A stretch of DNA of 64,000 nt from Rutstroemia sp. NJR-2017a BVV2 (taxonomy: Eukaryota; Ascomycota; Leotiomycetes; Helotiales; Rutstroemiaceae), in assembly GCA_002946415.1 (NCBI GenBank), contig NJPS01000076.1, positions 1,364,001 through 1,428,000 on the forward strand. The letters run 5' to 3'. The notes under the pieces are model-generated. The model was not told the DNA's origin. It did not search any database and saw nothing but the letters and a program-made list of their open reading frames with translations. Positions within the stretch are counted from its first letter, which is position 1. The number at the start of each line of letters is the position of its first letter. Of the stretch, positions 23,711 through 35,343 are shown in pieces. The translations under genes were made by a program, and so were the position numbers.

Positions 23711-24612
23711 TTGATATCTGAGCAAGATACAAATTAGACACCGGTTCAGATGTCAACCTCATCAACAGCGACCTAATATACAACCAAAAATTTCGGCATC
23801 TGATATCAGAGATCCCGGAAGCCGACCGAGTGCCATTCAAAGGATTCTGTGGAACGCTCTGGACACCAACACATCATATTTCCGTCGAATTCTACCTGCC
23901 CGGCTCTATGAAGAAGAGAACGGGCCTATTTTTGTTTTCCTGATGTGGATTTTGATTCACTCATCTGTAAGAGGTATTTCAAAGACATATCAGAAGCAAG
24001 CCTTGCGAAGCAGAAAAATGTTCGCATGCTCACGGCCTCGGCACCTCTAACTCCAGGTATGCATCTTTCCTTCCTCTCATCCACCATCCCCTTCTTCGTT
24101 ATCATTCCGCTCTTCGCCGTCATTCCGTTCTTCGCTATCATTCCGTTCTTCGCTATCATTGCCTCCCTTTACCCTCTCGTATCCTCAAATATTTTTATGG
24201 CATGATACCGCCTCATACTTCAATCTCTCCACATCTCTCTCCAACCCCCAACGAAAGCAACCCCCCTAACACCTCTCCCCTTCCCCTAGACCAACTCGCC
24301 CACCAAGCCGCCCAACAACCCTCGCAAAAAGCCCGCAAGCTCTAAAGAAAATCCAAGACAATTTCAACCTTGAAGAGCGCGCGCGCAAACGTCTTCAACC
24401 GCCTGTAAAACCCGACGGGAGGCAGAGCTTGGACTATTGCTGACGACGGTGCTATCATGCCTCCGCCCATGGCGGGGTCCTCAAGGGGAAGTTTGGCTTC
24501 TGTTGGGAGTCGAGGTCCTGCTGGGGGGAATGGCGCGGTGCCTGCTGTGCGGGGTGTGCCTGCTGTGCCGGGTGATGTGGGAGGAGGATTGGCTACGGGG
24601 GTAGGGGGTTAA
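23711..24612 (+). pseudogene. Decayed retropepsin-like (aspartyl protease fold) gene
   Basis: A plus-strand frame encodes LDTGSDVNLIN, matching the D-T-G active-site motif of retropepsin-like domains, and then FRHLISEIPEADRVPFKGF and THHISVEFYLPG. A shift of frame in a T-rich stretch near 23930 leads into PDVDFDSLICKRYFKDISEA, in the position of the usual second conserved block. A likely intron (24057-24289) follows, then DQLAHQAAQQPSQKARK. Two more frame changes (about 24340 and 24420) connect ALKKIQDNFNLEERARKRL and a Gly/Pro/Ala tail ending at 24612. No ATG was found for the first block. Fungal genomes carry many such retroelement-derived or domesticated protease-like proteins. The several frame changes argue for a pseudogene. 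Confidence 0.5.
24092..24163. repeat. Four tandem 18-bp units
   Basis: The unit is TTCTTCGCTATCATTCCG, repeated four times with a few substitutions. It lies inside the inferred intron of the retropepsin-like pseudogene. Confidence 0.75.
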
Positions 24613-25168
24613 ATGGACGTTAGGGGAGAGTTAGTAGGATACCTGAAAATGCATATCCATCAACACAGTCGTGCATGTAAACTATCAAATCCATGCTCTA
24701 CGGTATCAGGGAGCGTGAAAGAATAAGCAAGTTGAATTGACTAACTAATTAACTACGTGGGATTCACTTCTTTAAACTACAGCAAAGGACCGATTAATTC
24801 GTCTATAGTAATTGAAAACTCCGAACGCCAATTGATCCCGTAGTTGTCGTTCCATCTCACAGACTGCGAATACTAGGTTAGGTCCTGCTAAGTCCCAACT
24901 TGCGCTGCTGCTGAAGCAGAACTGGAGCTTGGACCCGAGGAACTGTGCAAGACGGACCAGCTATAAATCCTAGTATAGTCACTCTGCAGGAGTGGCGCCA
25001 CTTCGGGCTTTACTAATTGCGTGCGAGACTTGTGTCAAGGAAAAGATATGGGCGGGTATATAGAGGGACATTTTATGAAGCTTATGGCGTCCAAACATCA
25101 CAAAACCTTACCATTTTCGGGCTACGATATCACGATATCTGGGAACCAACTTTCTTGCATGATGCAGA
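24613..25168. other. Intergenic, no gene seen
   Basis: AT-rich with no reading frame of note. It ends at the target duplication of the MITE. Confidence 0.5.
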
Positions 25169-25302
25169 TAGGCTGGGAAATGGGTACCCATGGGTTGGTT
25201 TCCAGCTCTCCAAACCACCTAGCAACCCAATCAGCCCTTCAACCTACCCACCTTACACCTATTAATCATTAAAACCCACCAAGTAGGTAGTTTCGCAGCC
25301 TT
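25169..25302. mobile_element. hAT-like MITE, 134 bp, with 8-bp target duplication
   Basis: Begins TAGGCTGGGAAATGGGTACC and ends GTAGTTTCGCAGCCTT, with imperfect terminal inverted repeats (AGGCTGGGAA against AGGCTGCGAA). GATGCAGA flanks it at 25161-25168 and 25303-25310. It shares GGGTACCCATGGGT and CACCTAGCAACCCAA with the 12.2-kb copy but is shorter in the middle. It has no coding capacity. Confidence 0.85.
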
Positions 25303-25310
25303 GATGCAGA

Positions 25311-25622
25311 TAAGTCGTCTCTTTAAAGTCTACTTTCATATATTCGACATCCTCGAAAAAATAGGTTGCTTAACACTACGTTGTTTTAAAACTTGTGCAA
25401 GAACTTCAGAGATCGAGATTAAATAGAAAATATCATGAGATGTTCAGAATTTGATGTTAACTTCCAGTACATGTTATATATGTTCCAGCATTCTCCTCCG
25501 CAACTGTCATAAATCCCTACCCGTCTTGTGTACCTCAAATATTCAAAACAATATATACATCCGAAGTGAACAATCCGCGCATATACCATCCCGCCCATTT
25601 CTCTCCACCCTACCCGCACTCT
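25311..25622. other. 3' flank of the GH92 gene
   Basis: AT-rich. Presumably contains the GH92 3' untranslated region. Nothing else is recognised. Confidence 0.45.
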
Positions 25623-28404
25623 TCAACCCCCCGCCTGAGCCCAATAACTCCCCCCAGTCTTAACCCTCGCCTCTTTCCCCGCCATCGGCACACTCCCCTC
25701 ATCAAACCTATACGCCCTCCTCTCCTTCCCCGCAAACGCCGCCGTCGCATTCGTCCCCGTGCCATTCCCAAAGCCCACATACTCCCCCAAACTCGGCGGC
25801 AAATCCTCGACCCGCGTCCCCCAACTACTCTCCTCCGCCCCCAACACCAGCACCAACTCCTTCCCCTCCGTGAAAAAGCTATGATCGATCCAATTCCTCG
25901 TATACGGCTCTCCATCCAGCGTCGCGCTCTGAATATACACATTCTTATACTCCGGATCGAAATTCACGTTCCGGATACGTGCAGTGTTGTTCGTGAGGGG
26001 AGATGTGACTTCTACGGATTCGAAGAATGGAGGGATGATTAGATAGACGTCTTGGCCGGGGTTGGGGAAGAGTCCGATCATGGAGAAGGCGACGAAGGAA
26101 CCCATGGCGCCGGAGTCGTCGTTGCCGGGGAGGCCATCGTTGGTGGGGGCGAAGAAGGAGGGGATGTAGAAGTGGGAACGGAGGGCGGAAAGGGCGGGTC
26201 GCCCGGCGTAGTGGTATTGGTAGACAGTGAGGAAAGCAGGCTCGTTGCCGATGTAGGTTATGTTTTTGTCGTGCAGGTAGTCGAGGCGTTTGATGAAGGC
26301 GGCAGGGCCGCCGAAGGTGGAGATTAGGGTTGCTTGGTCGTGAGGAACGAAGCTGGATGGTTGTTAGTTATGGGATTTGGGGGATGAATGGGGGCTGCGC
26401 ACAATGAATATTCCCATATACTACTTTCGAACGTCTCAGCACCTGTGTTCTGTAGAGAGCAAACACTGTTAGGGTTGGTGTCGATGTTGCTGCACTTGAG
26501 TGGATCTTGCAACCCCCAAGTCTGGTTAAGATACTTTGGCTGGAAGAACCCCTTGAAACCGGTGTTGGTGCCATTAGAAAGGAACGAAGTCTGCGCGTCA
26601 TTGTACAGATTCTGCCAATTCTCACTTCGTCCCAGGTATTTCTGAACATCTTCATCATGACCACCTAAGCCCGAACCCATGCTGGCGATGACGAAATCAT
26701 TGTAGCTATATTCCAACGTTCTGGAAACACTCCGAGTCATGGTCCCAAAGCCTTTGTAGTCGAAATCCTGGACGGGGATGTAACCGAGTGCTTTCCAGGA
26801 ATCAAGCCCTCCGCGACCTTCGTTTGACCAGTCGTACGGTTCGACTTCGGCATCTTTGACTACGGCTTCGTAGCCAAGATCCCAATCGATGCCTTCGGTT
26901 ATGCCTTTGATGTATACGTCGGCAAGGATATTGTCAGCGTTGGAACCACCTTGTGTGTATCCTTTACACAGACTCATACGGCAGTCAGGAAGCCACCCTT
27001 CATGGACGTCTTGGAATGCGTTAACTTGTGTATACGAGGAATGTATAATGAAATGACTTACAAGTATCAATGAGAGACCGAACCATCTTGGCAACAGTGC
27101 TTGGGTCCAACACGGTCAAGAAAGGCGTCTGAGAGCGAAACAAGTCCCATATGCTTCCCAGTTTCAGTATTCTTCTTTTCTAATGCAGTGGAATGATGCT
27201 CACCAATAGAAAGAATCAAAATATGGCTCATCACTCTCCCACAACGGATTCTCACCCGTGTAATCCTGGGGGTTAACCATAGTTCTATATATCCCACTGT
27301 AAAAGTTTGTCAGAATCGACGAGCTAACACCATTCCTCGACACTTTGATCGGCGAGATCTTGTCTCTCCACGTGGTCTCCGCAGCAGTCTGTACAGCAGT
27401 GAAGTCAAAATCTGGAATCTCGTTCTCCGCACTCTCACAGGCTTGATCACTGCTGATGTAACTGACTCCCACTCGTGCCAGGATGGGGTTATCTGATGGT
27501 TGGAAGCGAACAAATCCTCCACCCGGTAGAGGATAGCCATTGATCGAGCGAGAAATTTTGAGATCTTTTACGTCGGCGCTAGCACGACTGTTCGAAAAGA
27601 TTCCGTTGTCTCGAAGCGGAGCACCAGAGAAGTCAGCGCAGAAATACAAAACATAATTTCCGCTGCCGAAACTGGGAAGGAATCTCCCGTTTCCAGTCAT
27701 TCTGCCAGTGTCAGCATCAACGGAAATACTAGCGTTATCCTGACGAGAGTCTGATAGATCTGTCAAATCCATGAGGATCAAAGGACTAGATGCGTTCCCG
27801 GAACTTGTTGGGAATTTGAATCTGAAGAGAGAGGTATGTTGGGTGGTTGTCATGTCCACTGCAACGCCGCTTTTTAAGGTGAGACCGAAGTATCCAGGAG
27901 AAGCTTTGACAGAAGTGTTGAGAAATGGAGTAGCGCGTGCTTTCTTTGGAAAGGTGCATCCATCTACAACATCTCCTTTGCATCCTGCGTATGGAAACAG
28001 GGCGAAGTTGCCTAGAGATGGTGATCCTCCTGTTCCTGAGTCGTGCATACTCGAGAAACCAGTGACATTACTGCCATCTGTAGTGAATCCACCTTGGTTG
28101 CTGCCGGAGTTTGTATCCGCAACGGCTTTCGCCATGCCTGAGGGGGTCAGTATATCTTTTGGCAATGAGAATATGCTACATACCGTATGGAAGGGTAGCT
28201 CCCGGAAAGACATTTCCTACGAATGTGTCAGCTACGAGCATACAAAGGAAAAGTTACAAGAAACCAACCCCCATTAGAACTTCCAATCAACTGGTTAACA
28301 TAATCAAGCACATCATAGGTTGATGAATTGGTAGCATTTTGAGCTCCTGCAACACTCCACAGAGCAAAACACACAAACAGGTAAAGACCGTTTAAGAAAG
28401 CCAT
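25623..28404 (-). CDS. GH92 alpha-mannosidase, secreted
   Basis: Six exons on the minus strand: 28404-28269, 28216-28184, 28137-27204, 27153-27062, 27009-26403 and 26352-25623. All phases match, giving 843 residues. The first exon supplies a signal peptide (MAFLNGLYLFVCFALWSVAG). The N-terminal beta-sandwich contains IGSSNGGNVFPGATLPYGMA and KAVADTNSGSNQGGF. The catalytic (alpha/alpha) domain contains FDSFYCIWDLFRSQ, RSLIDTYVHEGWLPDCRMS, KGYTQGGSNAD and GNDDSGAMGSF, the last being the family's conserved acidic motif. GH92 enzymes are Ca2+-dependent inverting exo-alpha-mannosidases, mostly alpha-1,2, acting on N-glycan or cell-wall mannose. The secreted form suggests use of extracellular or host mannosides. 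The second exon is only 33 nt. A TTATATAC element lies about 80 bp upstream. Length and layout are normal. Confidence 0.96.
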
Positions 28405-29672
28405 GCCAAGTAACCAACTAACGATCGTGGTTTAGCAAGTCACACACCGCACTTGCTTTGGGAACATATAAGAGAGAACCCAGAGTATATAACATATCTG
28501 TTGCACCTCCTCTACTCTACCCCTCAAGAGACACAACACGGACTAATGCACCCGCGATACGTCCCCTGCCCGGACCCCGCGAATCATCGCCCGAAAAGGA
28601 AGCTCCCCACGAAAGGCTAATCACACGTTGCAACTCAAGTCATTCGCAAGCAAGCAAGCAACCACCCTCCCTACCAAAGTGTCGAATGAATACTTCCAGT
28701 TGAGTCTGCACTGTTTGATTACACAGTTGGATACTATATGTGCCATGCAGGGGGGACGCTGTGTGACGAAAGCCCACAACGAATAATAAGCCGTGTCGTG
28801 ATAAAAACTCCGTCCCCCGCACCCTCCTCATGCAGGTCCCCGGGATCATCTCCCGGTTATCTCGGACGGCAAGTCTGAATTCAACATTAATGTGTTCGGC
28901 ACCTTCTGTTTGAGTTCATCCGGTGACGATTTCGTTATCTCCTGACCATGTGTCTCGAATCCCTCGATGGAGGGTTGAATTTCTACTTCAATTCTGCATC
29001 TCCTGCGGGAATGCATTCGAGATATTGATGGTGTGTGTCCTCGGGATTGTAATTCGTTGGCCGTTTGAGAAACCTTGCTGTGCATGCGCGTGCGTTGAGC
29101 ACATGAAAGCTGCTGTGATAGGAAGACACGTTCCGAGTTCCGAGATTACCTGCCCATAACCAGAGGTTTGATCGTACAGTGTACTCGCATATACTGGTGC
29201 TACAACATTAATCCATTATTTTGAGTGACTGAATTTGCGCGATTAAGTTGTTGTCGGTACAAGAACGTCTCGAAACACTTTAAGTAAGTGGGGAGGTTGA
29301 TGATAACTGCCGATGATCACGTGTCGTTTAGTTTGGGCGGGGGTGGTTGCTTCTAACCTTCAATGGATGTTCATATATGATACAAGTCGCAACTCAAATT
29401 GAGAGATTCTGAGAATCACATATATAATCTCATTGTTATATCATCTGATAACTGTAGAGATCTAAGAACTTTATTCGTCTCATTCATACAACATTATCGC
29501 CGACCAGACTGATTCCCGTATACCCAATTCAATCTTCGCTATGCCCGAAATCAAATCCCGTGTCTAAACGCCGTCGCCATGCCAAAATAGAGCAAAACCC
29601 CAAAAGAAATATATCTTTTCATCCCATTACCCCCAATCTTCAAACAATACAACATTGGTATCATATCACAAA
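28405..29672. other. Intergenic between GH92 and the NRPS-like gene
   Basis: The GH92 upstream region adjoins the 3' flank of the NRPS-like gene. No gene seen. AT-rich near 29.2-29.6 kb. Confidence 0.5.
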
Positions 29673-32600
29673 TCAAGCCATTCCCCACTGCTTCAACCAC
29701 AACTTCAACCAATCCTGAGTAACCGGACCCAGGTTCGCCAACCTCTCGCTCTTCACCGCCGTCTTCTTAGTCTCCAAGACCGCCAATGGAGATCCTTTGC
29801 CCATATTTTGGTAAAACTCCAATAATCTGATACCGCGGTTCTCCTTGATTTCACCTCTCTCGGCCGAAGCCTCAAGTCGTTTCACCCATTCTTCCCATTC
29901 GACAATTTCACAGTCTTTGCCGATGTTTTCTACGACAGCCGGGTAGATACTTTGCCAGGTGGTGTTGGACGGGTTGACGAGGTGGTAGAATGGTGCGGTG
30001 TCGTACTCGGTGAAGGTGTTGTTGGGGTTGGTGAGATCGACGAGGTCGAGGATAACAGTTGAGAGGATGTCGACTGGAACCCAATCGATACGGTTCATAA
30101 CTGCTAAGGTCTTCGGTACACACTTCATGTATGCAGAAGATGAGACAATCTGAGAATTTGTTGTCAGCGTTGTTGATGCAGAGTGGGCGAGGAAGGCAAA
30201 CTTACAGTCGGGAACCACTCCTGGATATTCCATCTTCCAGCCTCCTTCTTGACAGGGCCAGAAACTTGTCCAACTCGCAGGATTCCAGTTCGAAGACCGC
30301 TGACTTTCTGGGCTTCGGCGAGGATTCTTTCCGAGACAAGCTTAGATGCACCATATCCCATCGCGGCTGAGCCCCAGTCCTCGATGATTTCTTCTGGTAC
30401 TGGTGCATCCCAAGCTTTGCCTTGAGTGATACCAATAGAAGAGACAAAGAACAAGCTTGCATCATACTTGCTGTTAGTGATGAAATCGACAAAATTACGC
30501 ACACCCTTGACGTGGGGTTCGAACGAGGCAAGACTCATGTTGAAGTCTACTGGCCATTGGTTGTCTATGAATTGGTTAGCCTGATGTGAGGAGAAAGGGA
30601 ATGCGTGGTAACTTACGGATGATGTGGGTAGCATTGACCAAGAGCTCATCGTATTGTTCTTGCTCAAGTCCAAAGAGTGGTTGAGACATGTCAGTCTTGA
30701 AGAACGTAACACGACTGAAATCAGTCTTCAAACCGTGTCCAGCACTTGCGCTCGTTTGTCTCTCTTCACCATTGACAGCACGGTTTAGGCAGTAAACCTT
30801 CGAGATATGAGGCATGGAGAGGAGATCATCCAGCATGTAGCTACCGATCGAACCGGTACTTCCGGTCAGAACGACGGAAATCTTGGAAGGCTTTTCCTTA
30901 GCCGACCGTTTAACCGAAGCCTTCGAAGGAAGATCCTTGGTGTATTTCTCGAACATCTGTTGCATTTCCTCCAATTGAGTTGTCGATTGATCTCCATCGC
31001 CCTCTTCTGGGTGAGCAAGCTTGTAGAGAACAGAGGCAAGAGCTTCGATCTTCGGGTTATTGTAAATTGTGCTAGCTTGCAACTTCTCTGACGGGACACC
31101 ATCCTTCGCGAGCGCGGATCGTAATTGGCGGAGAAGAGTGAAGACAAGTAAGGAATCGAAAGACCCGTTCGCAAAAATATCCACATCTGTCTTAATATCC
31201 TTCACATTGGCTATCTGCGCGATCAAGTCCCTCAATGAAGAAGTGAGTGATTCTGGAGATGAGGAATCAAGTACACTTTCAGTGGCGGATTCGGAATCAG
31301 CGTAAAGCTCGTCGATTTCTGGCGCATAAAGTTGGATTGTGGCGGGACGCTGAACAGTCCCTTTGCTGGCTCTGGGAAATGGCTTGTCTGGTTTGGCGAA
31401 AATGATAAATCCATCCTTGATTTTAGCATACGCTGGAGCACCTTTGTTTGCTTCGTCAATGATGGGCTGGATTTTCTTGATTAATTCTTTTCGCTTTTCC
31501 TCAGTCATCTCCACCGGATGAGCCAACTCGATGAGAGCAGCGGGCTGGAAGCGTGCTTGGCCGACCTAGAGACAAAAGATTAGCAGTTTTCTATTTTTTG
31601 GATCAACGTTGAACTTACAATAAGTGCCGAGCGAACATCCGGATGCTCGTTGATTTTCTCTTCCATTGTGATAGGGTTAAGCTTCTCGCCATTCGAGAAG
31701 ACAATGATATCATCCGCTCGTCCACGGTATAGCCAGTGATCGGGTAAAGTAGGATGTTTTTGGTATAGATCCTTGGTTGAAATCTCATTGAGCTCTGGGA
31801 AAGTATGGAACATTCCCTGGAACATGGCTAGCTTTGGATCGCGGACAACAATCATTTCATAAAGACCATTGGCTCGTTCCACGAAGCGAAGGCCGTTCAC
31901 TGGATGGAAGTTGAAGTACTGCCAGTTCTCTTGACCTGGGTAGACAAGAGAGAAAAGTGAGGCTTCGGTGCTTCCGATGATATTTAGAAGAGTTGTAAGC
32001 TTGGTCAGAATATCTCCGGCTGCTTTGCTGACGGGTCCTGAAAGGAGTTAGCATTATAAACAGCCAGCAAAGATTAGATTCGGCAAATAGAGTTTACTTA
32101 CCACCTCCGAAGCCAATAAATTTAAGGGCTTGAACTTTTTCTAACGTGGAAGGCGTGAAGGCAATTTCGTCGACGGTCGAAGGCGCGAGCATAAGTCCGT
32201 TGACATTCGCATGATCACACATGTCGTCCACCAGATTGGCGGTTACAGGCGCGGCAGGCGAAGCTAGAACAATGTCTATGCCCTGGTAGAATGCGCCGAA
32301 CAAATTGATCAAAATTCCAGCAGCCTATATCACGATTAGCCGGACTGCTAGAATGGACCATAACGGGTTGTCATCTACTTACATGGAAAGCTGGGAATGC
32401 GGAGAAGACTCTGGCTCCCTGCCAGATTTGCAGGTATAATTTCTTCCCGTCATCCATCTTTATCAGATTCTGAGCGTCAAGGACAGCACCAAGAGCATGG
32501 CGAAGGACGATTGGTTTGGGCAACCCTGTTGATCCCGATGTATGTAATACAAGAATTGGTTCTGCGGAAGATTCTGCCCATGTCTTGTTGTATGGGTAGT

Positions 32601-33135
32601 GTTCCACAGGGGTTTCGTCAATGAAGAAATCGAGGTCAGGACAGTCCAGAACTCTCATCGGGTGAACCTTCAGTACTTCACTGATGCTACCGACATTCTG
32701 ACTAGGTAATAACCAGGTGTTACACTCGCTCTTTTCGATAACATTGATATGACCTTCAATGCTGTTTCTAGGGGAATTAAGAAGGATCTTGTAGCCAGCC
32801 TTTGAGAGGGCCAAAGTGAGAATTTGATATCTTAAATCGCCTATGAAAGTATTAGCACTAAGTGACCTCATTCACTGTCAAATCTAGAACTTGCCTGGGC
32901 CAATGTATCCAACGGTCTCAAAGCTCTTGCTCTTGCCAATCAAGCTTTCAATCCACCAAGCTGCTCTGTTGACCGCATTGGCGAATCTTTTATTCGATAC
33001 AGACACGAGTCCATCCGCAGCCTTTGTGGTCTTGGCATAAGAATACACGACTCTGTCTGGGTTGTTTGCTGCCTCTTCATCCACCAAGCTTGGCAGCAAG
33101 CGTTGTCCGTATGCGGGGGCGTTAGTTGAGCTCAT
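29673..33135 (-). CDS. NRPS-like adenylation-thiolation-reductase enzyme
   Basis: Seven exons: 33135-32895, 32840-32383, 32324-32102, 32037-31619, 31565-30617, 30564-30206 and 30149-29673, giving 1041 residues. The adenylation domain shows VGYIGPGDLRY, LHTSGSTGLPKP (A3), FIGFGGGPVS, GSTEASLF (A5), YRGRADD and NGEKLNP (A10). A carrier domain has NGSFDSLL, whose serine would take phosphopantetheine. The reductase domain has TGSTGSIGSYMLDDL for NADPH and the catalytic YGASK. Such A-T-R proteins activate a carboxylic acid, hold it as a thioester and release it as aldehyde or alcohol. The substrate cannot be read here, and no condensation domain is present. Intron 1 uses a GC donor. A TATATAA box lies about 150 bp upstream. 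No tailoring genes are evident nearby except a GH92 gene, so this may be a stand-alone pathway enzyme. Confidence 0.94.
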
Positions 33136-34536
33136 AGCTGTTTGGTTGTGATGTTGCAGTATGTCTTTAGGTGTTTATTAATATGTAGATTGTGTCGATT
33201 AAGATAGGAAAGTAGCTGATGTATGATTGTATGAACTTTTGAGATGATTGAAAAGAGACACCATTAAGAGAGCTTGAAGGAGTTATATATTCATGAGGAA
33301 TCAACTTTCTGGAAGCGTTGCGGATCTCTCGACTCCGCTAAAAATTGTTCTACCCATAATTGTAGAAGATTGAAGCATCAAGCTTGATGACGACAATTGG
33401 AGGGAAGAACCAATATCGATCCCTAAACCCTACATGAAGCTTGACTTCACCGATAGCATAAGGACCGCCTTCCGTTCGGAAGGGCGGCTAGGTCGGAAGT
33501 AACCACTCAGAGGCTCCATAAGTCCTTCTAAGCATTGGCGTCAAGGATCTGTGACGGCTGTGGCGTGCTAAGCTTTCGGTGAAAATATCCGACAATGACA
33601 AAGCTCCCGCCAGTGAGTGCCGACGACAAGGTTCATGCGTCAATACCTCATACTGTCGTCGAGATCGTGTATGATGTTCGCTAGTGGTCGATAGAGCGAA
33701 CTGTGGGACGAACTAATGTGGGACTGTTAGACACACAAGTTTCCATTCTACTCTTCCAATCCATATTTTCATGGAGGACGCTTGGATGAACCATGTGGAA
33801 AATGTGTTTCACAGTGTTCATATGGAGTATGGTATGAGCTTTAACACCGACACCGAGAAGGTGTATTGAGATGCACTGGACTGGGACACGTCGAAGAGGC
33901 GGGTGTAGAAAGAGGTGGGTGCAGGCAGTCGGATGTAACACAAGTGGAATCACCGACCAAAGTCCGACGTCAAACAACTCGAGTACAACAAAATGCGATA
34001 CGTAACCCCAACTTATGCACGGCGTGGGCGATGACAGAATGCCCGTTGCACTTCCTCTGATCTCCATTGGCTTGTTCATTCATGCCTGGTTCCGGATCAG
34101 ATCGAATACTACCCTGAGGGTCAACGCTGCACCATGAAATGACGCTTTAAACTTTTTCTTCAATAGATAGCATCATGCGCTGCGCTGAGAAACTGCATGT
34201 CGGAAGGATGCATCTCATGCTGTCATGAATGATACCACGGCCATGTCGATCATATAAAGGCCGAAACTCACGTTGTTCTAGAAGCTTTTACAGTACACTA
34301 CTTCGTATGTTAAGTAAATGAGGTGCAGTACGAAATAGTACGAAATATGGAAGGGACGGATAGCGGGAGGAACCGTGGTTCGGCATCTATTTTGGTCAGA
34401 CCTCAGCCAATGGTATTCCAGAAAAGGTCAACGGCATCTACAAAGCCTTCGTATTATCAAAACTAACGAGGAGAATTATACAAGGCGTCCGACCCGAAGC
34501 CTTCTGGTGAACTTGAATCGATCGAGCGGAAGCTAA
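33136..34536. other. Intergenic upstream of the NRPS-like gene
   Basis: Holds the NRPS-like promoter and the YJU2 3' flank. No credible gene. A perfect TTCCGNTCGGAA-type palindrome is described separately. Confidence 0.5.
33465..33487. promoter_or_regulatory. CCG-TT-CGG palindrome in the NRPS-like promoter
   Basis: A 9-bp inverted repeat (CCGCCTTCC, loop GTTC, GGAAGGGCGG with one bulged G) contains TTCCGTTCGGAA about 335 bp before the NRPS-like start codon. Inverted CCG/CGG triplets are the usual targets of Zn2Cys6 binuclear-cluster regulators. That this is a binding site is inference. Confidence 0.35.
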
Positions 34537-35343
34537 CTAGACAAGGGCCGGCTTCTTCTTAATGCCCAGGGCTGCGGCATGATCCTTTTTCTTCTTCACG
34601 ACCCTCTTGAAGCTCGGCGGTGGCATGGATAATGCCTCCTCTTTGGTGATAGGAGCCGGACCAACGCCAGCATCGTCGGGCTCATCCTCAATAATTTCTT
34701 CCATGGCCTCCTGCCTGCGCATAAACGCTCTTCGGGCAGCCTCCTCATCTTCTCTTTCCTGTCTCTCCCTTTCTGCATCGATATTTTCCCGCACCACGGT
34801 AACCTCAGTACCATCCTTACCCATACGTTCATTCCTTGCATTTCTTGTCCGAATCTCGTCCAATGCATCGGCGACCGCCATTTCGGTTTTTGCTTCGGCG
34901 GTTTTGTCTTCTAACTCCTGCATAGCATCCCGCTCTTGTTCTTCTCTTTCCAGACGGTCCAATCTCTCCTCGTCGCTCTCTTGTACGCCTCCGCCATTCA
35001 TGCGCCACGGTTCTGTATTCCTTTTTGCCCCTCGCTCGCACTGATAGTCCATGTTCTTTGGATCTGTCTTGAAAGTGATTTCGCCAGAACATCTCGTGCA
35101 CTTAATGTAAAATCTGTAAATCGGAATCGCTAGGTACTTCTCTTCGGTGGTTTCTTTGCGCGCGTTGAATTTTCGTCCCTTATAGATATATTCTCCGCAG
35201 GCAGTACATTTCATGGGGAATGGTGCCATCAAACGAACTGTTTGTACTTTCGGTCCAGCCTGTTTTGGAGCGCGCGAACGAACGATCTTGGAGGGATCGA
35301 AGTCGGGTGGGTAGTATTTGGAAAGAACTTTTCGTTCAGACAT
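34537..35343 (-). CDS. yju2: Splicing factor YJU2 / CWC16
   Basis: Single exon, 268 residues. The N-terminal half is the CWC16 domain: MSERKVLSKYYPPDFDPSKI, then a four-cysteine zinc site (C46, C49, C82, C85 in CTAC and CTRC pairs) and the family signature TDPKNMDY..ERGAKRNTEPW. The C-terminal half is a long Glu/Arg-rich helix (residues about 125-230) ending in a Lys-rich tail (RVVKKKKDH, IKKKPALV) likely to serve nuclear import or RNA contact. Yju2 joins the spliceosome with the Prp19-associated complex and promotes the first transesterification near the 5' splice site and branch helix. The length is shorter than the human CCDC94 but normal for fungi. It is transcribed divergently from CDC16. 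Confidence 0.94.
   Translation of the reverse strand: MSERKVLSKYYPPDFDPSKIVRSRAPKQAGPKVQTVRLMAPFPMKCTACGEYIYKGRKFNARKETTEEKYLAIPIYRFYIKCTRCSGEITFKTDPKNMDYQCERGAKRNTEPWRMNGGGVQESDEERLDRLEREEQERDAMQELEDKTAEAKTEMAVADALDEIRTRNARNERMGKDGTEVTVVRENIDAERERQEREDEEAARRAFMRRQEAMEEIIEDEPDDAGVGPAPITKEEALSMPPPSFKRVVKKKKDHAAALGIKKKPALV

Noticed and set aside
23926..24159. Minus-strand frame with repeated GMIAKNGM units
   Set aside because: It is the antisense of the 18-bp tandem repeat and of the retropepsin-like relic.
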